From assembly GCA_958439195.1 (NCBI GenBank), contig OY288145.1, forward strand, positions 1 to 64,000: a stretch of DNA of 64,000 nucleotides, in the 5' to 3' direction. The notes beneath the pieces are model-generated. The model did not search any database. It was not told the origin of the DNA and saw only the letters and a list, made by a program, of their open reading frames with translations. Below are positions 60,685 to 64,000 of this stretch, one piece after another (the stretch's first letter is position 1; each line of letters opens with the position of its first letter). Position numbers and translations under genes: made by a program. Origin of the DNA: an uncultured Paracoccaceae bacterium (GTDB taxonomy: Bacteria > Pseudomonadota > Alphaproteobacteria > Rhodobacterales > Rhodobacteraceae).

Positions 60685-61728
60685 TCAGGGAAAGGCAGGG
60701 GCGCGGCGGATGATGCCGACCTCGGTGCCACGGCAGTTCCTTTGCACGGCATCAAGGCGTTTGCGGGCGGCGGGGTGGTTGGGATCAAGCACGCCCAACT
60801 GCACCAGAAGGGCGGTGATGGCCCCTTCGGAGCCACGGGTGCCGCCATCGGTGATTTTCAGGGCGATGCCCATTTTCCGTTCGGGGATGATGGCGATGAA
60901 CACCGCTTCGGCCCCGGTCTTGATGGCGACGCGGCCATCCATTGCGCGCATCAGTTCGGTGCAGGAGCGGCCTTCGCCAGCGACCATTTCGGGGTATTGG
61001 CCCATCGCGCGGGTCAGGCGGTGCATGGCGCGGTCGCGGGCATCGCCGGTGCCGGTGGCGGCGGCGAAGCGGGCCATCGCGCGGGCAAGGCCGTGAACAG
61101 AGGTGGCGAAGTTGGGGGCGGAGCAGCCGTCGATGCCATAGCCGGGTGCGGTTTCGCCGGTGATCTCTTCGGTGGCCTGTCTGACGGCTTGCTGAACCGG
61201 GTGGTCGATTTCAACGTATTCCGGCCCGCCCTTGATATGGCGGTTCAGGGTCAGAAAGCCCGAATGTTTCCCGGAACAGTTGTTATGGCATTGGCAGGGT
61301 TTTTCGTCCGCCTTGATCAGGCGGTTGCGTTCGGGAATGTCGTAGGGTTCATGCGCGCCACAGCGCAGATCGGCGTCGGACAGGCCAAGATCGGCCAGCC
61401 AGCGGGTGACGGCTTCGGTATGGATCGCCGCGCCCTGATGGCTGGCGCAGGCCAGCGCGATCTGGCGATCGGTCAGGCCGTGGGCTTCGGCGGCACCGGA
61501 TTCCAGCAGAGGCAGGGCCTGAATCATCTTGCACGAGGAACGGGGAAAGATGATGGCCTGCGGGTCACCCCAGCTTTGGACGATCTGTCCGGTGTCGTCG
61601 CAGATGACGGCATGGCCAAGATGGGTGCTTTCCAGCATCCCGCCGCGCCAAAGCTGCACCATCGGCACGGGCGATGGCCCGGATGCAGGAACAGCGGCAG
61701 AAGCGGGTGCGGATTGGGTGGTGGGCAT
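60685..61728 (-). CDS. L-asparaginase II (thermolabile, Rhizobium type)
   Basis: A 347-residue asparaginase of the class III/II Rhizobium type. Hallmarks are PVPMVQLWRGGMLESTHLGHAVI (in part), PRSSCKMIQALPLLESGAA, ALACASHQGAAIHT, CQCHNNCSGKHSGFL (metal and catalytic Cys/Ser/Lys) and GYGIDGCSAPNFA. It hydrolyses L-asparagine to aspartate and ammonia. ATG 61728 has GGAG upstream; a much longer in-frame extension (to 62559) overlaps ialB and is not coding. Confidence 0.9.
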   Translation of the reverse strand: MPTTQSAPASAAVPASGPSPVPMVQLWRGGMLESTHLGHAVICDDTGQIVQSWGDPQAIIFPRSSCKMIQALPLLESGAAEAHGLTDRQIALACASHQGAAIHTEAVTRWLADLGLSDADLRCGAHEPYDIPERNRLIKADEKPCQCHNNCSGKHSGFLTLNRHIKGGPEYVEIDHPVQQAVRQATEEITGETAPGYGIDGCSAPNFATSVHGLARAMARFAAATGTGDARDRAMHRLTRAMGQYPEMVAGEGRSCTELMRAMDGRVAIKTGAEAVFIAIIPERKMGIALKITDGGTRGSEGAITALLVQLGVLDPNHPAARKRLDAVQRNCRGTEVGIIRRAPAFP

Positions 61729-61911
61729 GGCTTTCTCCGTCAGCGTCACAGATGCGCGATTTTCTGCCCAAGGGGCTTTCGCGGATTGGTCTTTCTCGGC
61801 TAAAAGGGGATATCGAGTTGGCAAGAGCCGCGCCACAGGAAAAGGTCCGCGCCCCGCATGGGAAGCGAAGGCCGTGGGCGGACAAGAGGCAAAGTGCGGA
61901 GGCCTGACCAC

Positions 61912-62436
61912 ATGACCACCCTTATCGGCCGCGTCCTTGGCGCTGCTTTGTTCGCGGCATCCATGACCGGCGGCGCGGTGCTGGCGCAGGAATCCGACAA
62001 CCGCGTTGCGGTGACGTCGGATTGGAACGTGTTCACCGAGGAAGAGCCTAAGGAATGCTGGGGGGTGACGGTTCCGAAAGAGACGGTGAACACCCGTGAT
62101 GGCCAGCCCGTTCAGGCGCGGCGCGGGGATATTCTGCTGTTCGTGACCTATCGTCCGGGGCGACCCGGCGAAGTGTCGTTCACGGGGGGCTATCCTTTTG
62201 CCAACGGGTCCACGGTGACGATGAACGTCGATGGCAACAGCTATGATCTGTTCACCGATGGCGAATGGGCCTGGCCCGCATCGCCCGAAGCGGATGCAAC
62301 ATTGCTGGCCGCGATGAAGGCGGGGACGACGGCGGTTTTGACCGCGCGGTCGGAACGCGGGACGCAGACGCAGGATACGTTCAGCCTGCGCGGGTTCACC
62401 GCCGCGATGACCGAAGCCGAGACGCGCTGCCAATAA
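61912..62436 (+). CDS. Invasion-associated locus B (IalB) family protein
   Basis: A 174-residue secreted protein with a signal peptide (1-26, VLA-QES). The IalB domain has VTSDWNVFTEEEPKECWGVTVP (in part) with a paired Cys near the C-terminus (TRCQ), and VTYRPGRPGEVSFTGGYPF. Family members occur widely in non-pathogens and their role is unclear. ATG 61912 fits the signal peptide. It is divergent from the asparaginase gene. Confidence 0.88.
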   Translation: MTTLIGRVLGAALFAASMTGGAVLAQESDNRVAVTSDWNVFTEEEPKECWGVTVPKETVNTRDGQPVQARRGDILLFVTYRPGRPGEVSFTGGYPFANGSTVTMNVDGNSYDLFTDGEWAWPASPEADATLLAAMKAGTTAVLTARSERGTQTQDTFSLRGFTAAMTEAETRCQ

Positions 62437-62460
62437 AGGGTGCCGATACGTGCGAGAGAT

Positions 62461-62490
62461 AGGCTCCCTGCGGGGAGCCTTTTGTTTTAG
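62461..62490 (+). terminator. Terminator after the ialB-like gene
   Basis: AGGCTCCC-TGCG-GGGAGCCT is followed by TTTGTTTT, 24 bases after the ialB stop. Confidence 0.85.
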
Positions 62491-62540
62491 GGGCGAATCC
62501 CCTATATGAACGCCTTCCCGACCGATCAGGATTTCCGACC

Positions 62541-63749
62541 ATGACCGCCACCGATTCAAGTGCCGCGCCCCTGTCAGCGCCCATCACGCAGGACGTGCTG
62601 ACCATCCCGCGCAAGGCGGCCGAGGGTGGCAAGACCAATATCGTGGGACTGACGCGGGATCAGTTGCGCGCGGCGTTGATTGCGGCGGGGACGCCGGAAA
62701 AGCAGGCCAAGATGCGGCTGGGGCAGATCTGGCAATGGGTTTACCATTGGGGCGTGCGCGATTTCGCGGCGATGACCAATCTGGCCAAGGACTATCGCGC
62801 GCTGCTGGACGATCATTTCGTGATCGAACTGCCGCAGGTGGTGACGCGCCAGATTTCCGAGGATGGGACGCGGAAATATCTGGTGCGCATCGCGGGCGGC
62901 CATGAGGTGGAAGTGGTTTATATCCCCGAGGAAAACCGGGGGACGCTGTGCATTTCATCCCAGGTGGGTTGCACGCTGACCTGTTCCTTCTGCCATACCG
63001 GCACCCAAAAGCTGGTCAGGAACCTGACGGCGGGCGAGATTGTCGGCCAGGTTCTGCTGGCGCGGGACGACCTGGGGGAATGGCCGGTACCCGGCGCGCC
63101 GAAGGATGAGACACGGCTGGTGTCCAACATCGTGCTGATGGGGATGGGTGAGCCGCTGTATAATTTCGAGAATGTCCGCGATGCCATGAAAGTGGTGATG
63201 GACAACGAAGGCATCGCGCTGGGGCGGCGGCGGATCACGCTGTCGACATCGGGTGTGGTGCCAGAGATTGCGCGGACGGCGCAGGAAATCGGCTGTCTGC
63301 TGGCGGTGAGTTTCCATGCCACCACCGATGCGGTGCGCGATGTGTTGGTGCCGATCAACAAGAAATGGAACATTGCCACGCTCTTGGATGCGCTGCGCGA
63401 GTATCCGGGGCTGTCGAACAGCGAACGGATCACGTTTGAATATGTGATGCTGGACGGGGTGAATGACACCAAGGAAGATGCGCATCGCTTGGTAAAGCTG
63501 CTGGAAGGTATTCCGGCCAAGGTGAACCTGATCCCGTTCAACGAATGGCCGGGCGCGCCTTACAAGCGGTCATCGGGCAACCGCATCCACGCCTTTGCCG
63601 ACATCATCTATCAGGCGGGCTATGCCAGCCCGATCCGCACCCCGCGCGGCGAGGATATCATGGCGGCCTGCGGGCAGTTGAAATCGGCCACGGAACGGGC
63701 GCGGAAATCATCGCGCGAGATTGCGGCAGAAGCGGGGATCGGCGGCTGA
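62541..63749 (+). CDS. rlmN: 23S rRNA/tRNA adenine-C2 methyltransferase RlmN
   Basis: The 402-residue radical-SAM enzyme has the CTLTCSFCHTG cluster motif (CxxxCxxC, about 144-154), the N-terminal GQIWQWVYHWGVRDFAAMTNL accessory domain, NIVLMGMGEPLYNF, and VNLIPFNEWPG near the C-terminus. A downstream catalytic cysteine is seen in MAACGQL. It methylates A2503 of 23S rRNA and A37 of some tRNAs. Start ATG 62541 gives normal length. Confidence 0.96.
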   Translation: MTATDSSAAPLSAPITQDVLTIPRKAAEGGKTNIVGLTRDQLRAALIAAGTPEKQAKMRLGQIWQWVYHWGVRDFAAMTNLAKDYRALLDDHFVIELPQVVTRQISEDGTRKYLVRIAGGHEVEVVYIPEENRGTLCISSQVGCTLTCSFCHTGTQKLVRNLTAGEIVGQVLLARDDLGEWPVPGAPKDETRLVSNIVLMGMGEPLYNFENVRDAMKVVMDNEGIALGRRRITLSTSGVVPEIARTAQEIGCLLAVSFHATTDAVRDVLVPINKKWNIATLLDALREYPGLSNSERITFEYVMLDGVNDTKEDAHRLVKLLEGIPAKVNLIPFNEWPGAPYKRSSGNRIHAFADIIYQAGYASPIRTPRGEDIMAACGQLKSATERARKSSREIAAEAGIGG

Positions 63750-63809
63750 GACCGGGCGCGGGGTGACGCCCCCCCCACCCCGAAACGGTTTCTTTGGGCG
63801 GGTGGGGCG

Positions 63810-64000
63810 TTAGGCCGCGGGTGTGGCCACTTTGGCATCATCGTCCTGTTTGGCGTGTTTCGCAGTCCAGCGATCGAGCATCGAAAACAGCAGCGGGTTG
63901 GCGAGGATCGAGATCAGCGCGCCGGCGACAACCAGATCCTTTGCCTCGGGCGGGACGATGGCGAGCTTGACGCCCATCACGATCAGGATGAAGGAAAATT
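63810..64000 (-). CDS. Cation:proton antiporter (CPA2, YbaL/KefB-like), C-terminal end only
   Basis: The last 62 codons of a gene that continues past the window. The visible part has hydrophobic segments (FILIVMGVKLAIVPPEA, DLVVAGALISILANPLLFSMLDRW) like the last TM helices of YbaL/KefB antiporters, then a short charged tail ending KVATPAA. Canonical YbaL has a TrkA-N domain after this point; here the protein ends 23 residues after the last TM helix. The full domain layout cannot be seen. Confidence 0.65.
   Translation of the reverse strand, partial: FSFILIVMGVKLAIVPPEAKDLVVAGALISILANPLLFSMLDRWTAKHAKQDDDAKVATPAA

Noticed and set aside
61729..62559. N-terminal extension of the asparaginase frame
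   Set aside because: It overlaps the ialB-like gene on the other strand, and the true ATG at 61728 has a ribosome site and the family N-terminus.

Overview
The window looks like chromosomal DNA of an alphaproteobacterium of the order Rhodobacterales (Rhodobacteraceae/Paracoccaceae type). The evidence is high GC, the gene order rsfS-rlmH-gpmI-envC-ctpA-rppH, a GTTC-N7-GTTC LexA box, an Irr-type iron box in front of mbfA, TctABC and PotABCD-type transporters, and many ATGA or TAATG overlaps between consecutive genes. No prophage, integrase, insertion sequence or CRISPR array was seen. The species cannot be named from this sequence alone.

Layout. 1-2001: an SbcD/YhaO-like nuclease and a frameshifted SbcC/YhaN-like ATPase. 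2132-11058: a LysR regulator with an aspartase, then a DctB/DctD-type two-component pair directly upstream of a tripartite tricarboxylate transporter (tctCBA). 11147-11854: a VIT-family metal transporter. 11892-20764: a FadR-type GntR regulator divergent from a seven- to eight-gene operon. That operon combines a PotABCD-type ABC importer with two amidohydrolases, a flavin reductase-like protein and a hydantoin/Asp/Glu racemase. It is the most promising uncharacterised catabolic system here. 21016-30441: accessory genes (quinone oxidoreductase, patatin, LysR/DUF4242 pair, ChaC, a MacAB-like efflux system). 30764-30840: tRNA-Pro(CGG).

30911-39715: a DMT transporter, leuB, two tandem membrane-bound LytTR regulators, a frameshifted endonuclease, leuD and leuC, with a possible attenuator in front of leuC. 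39983-46687: a SOUL protein carrying tandem repeats, then the conserved rsfS to rppH block for ribosome, glycolysis and cell-wall functions. 46737-56911: LLM oxidoreductase, NYN protein, glutathione-dependent formaldehyde dehydrogenase, cytochrome c', an orphan SOS-controlled imuB, peroxiredoxin, ferredoxin reductase, rsmD, a HAD hydrolase and an L,D-transpeptidase. 56920-64000: small lipoproteins and peptides, a nitroreductase with a triplicated 3' end, Irr-controlled mbfA, DUF2794, asparaginase, an IalB-like protein, rlmN and the end of a cation:proton antiporter.

Non-coding structure is rich. There are two clusters of AT-rich hairpins, a dispersed intergenic repeat, three copies of a TGAAC-N6-GTTCA operator beside a 49-residue secreted peptide, and three frameshifted genes. 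Two of the frameshifts lie in homopolymers and may be sequencing errors.
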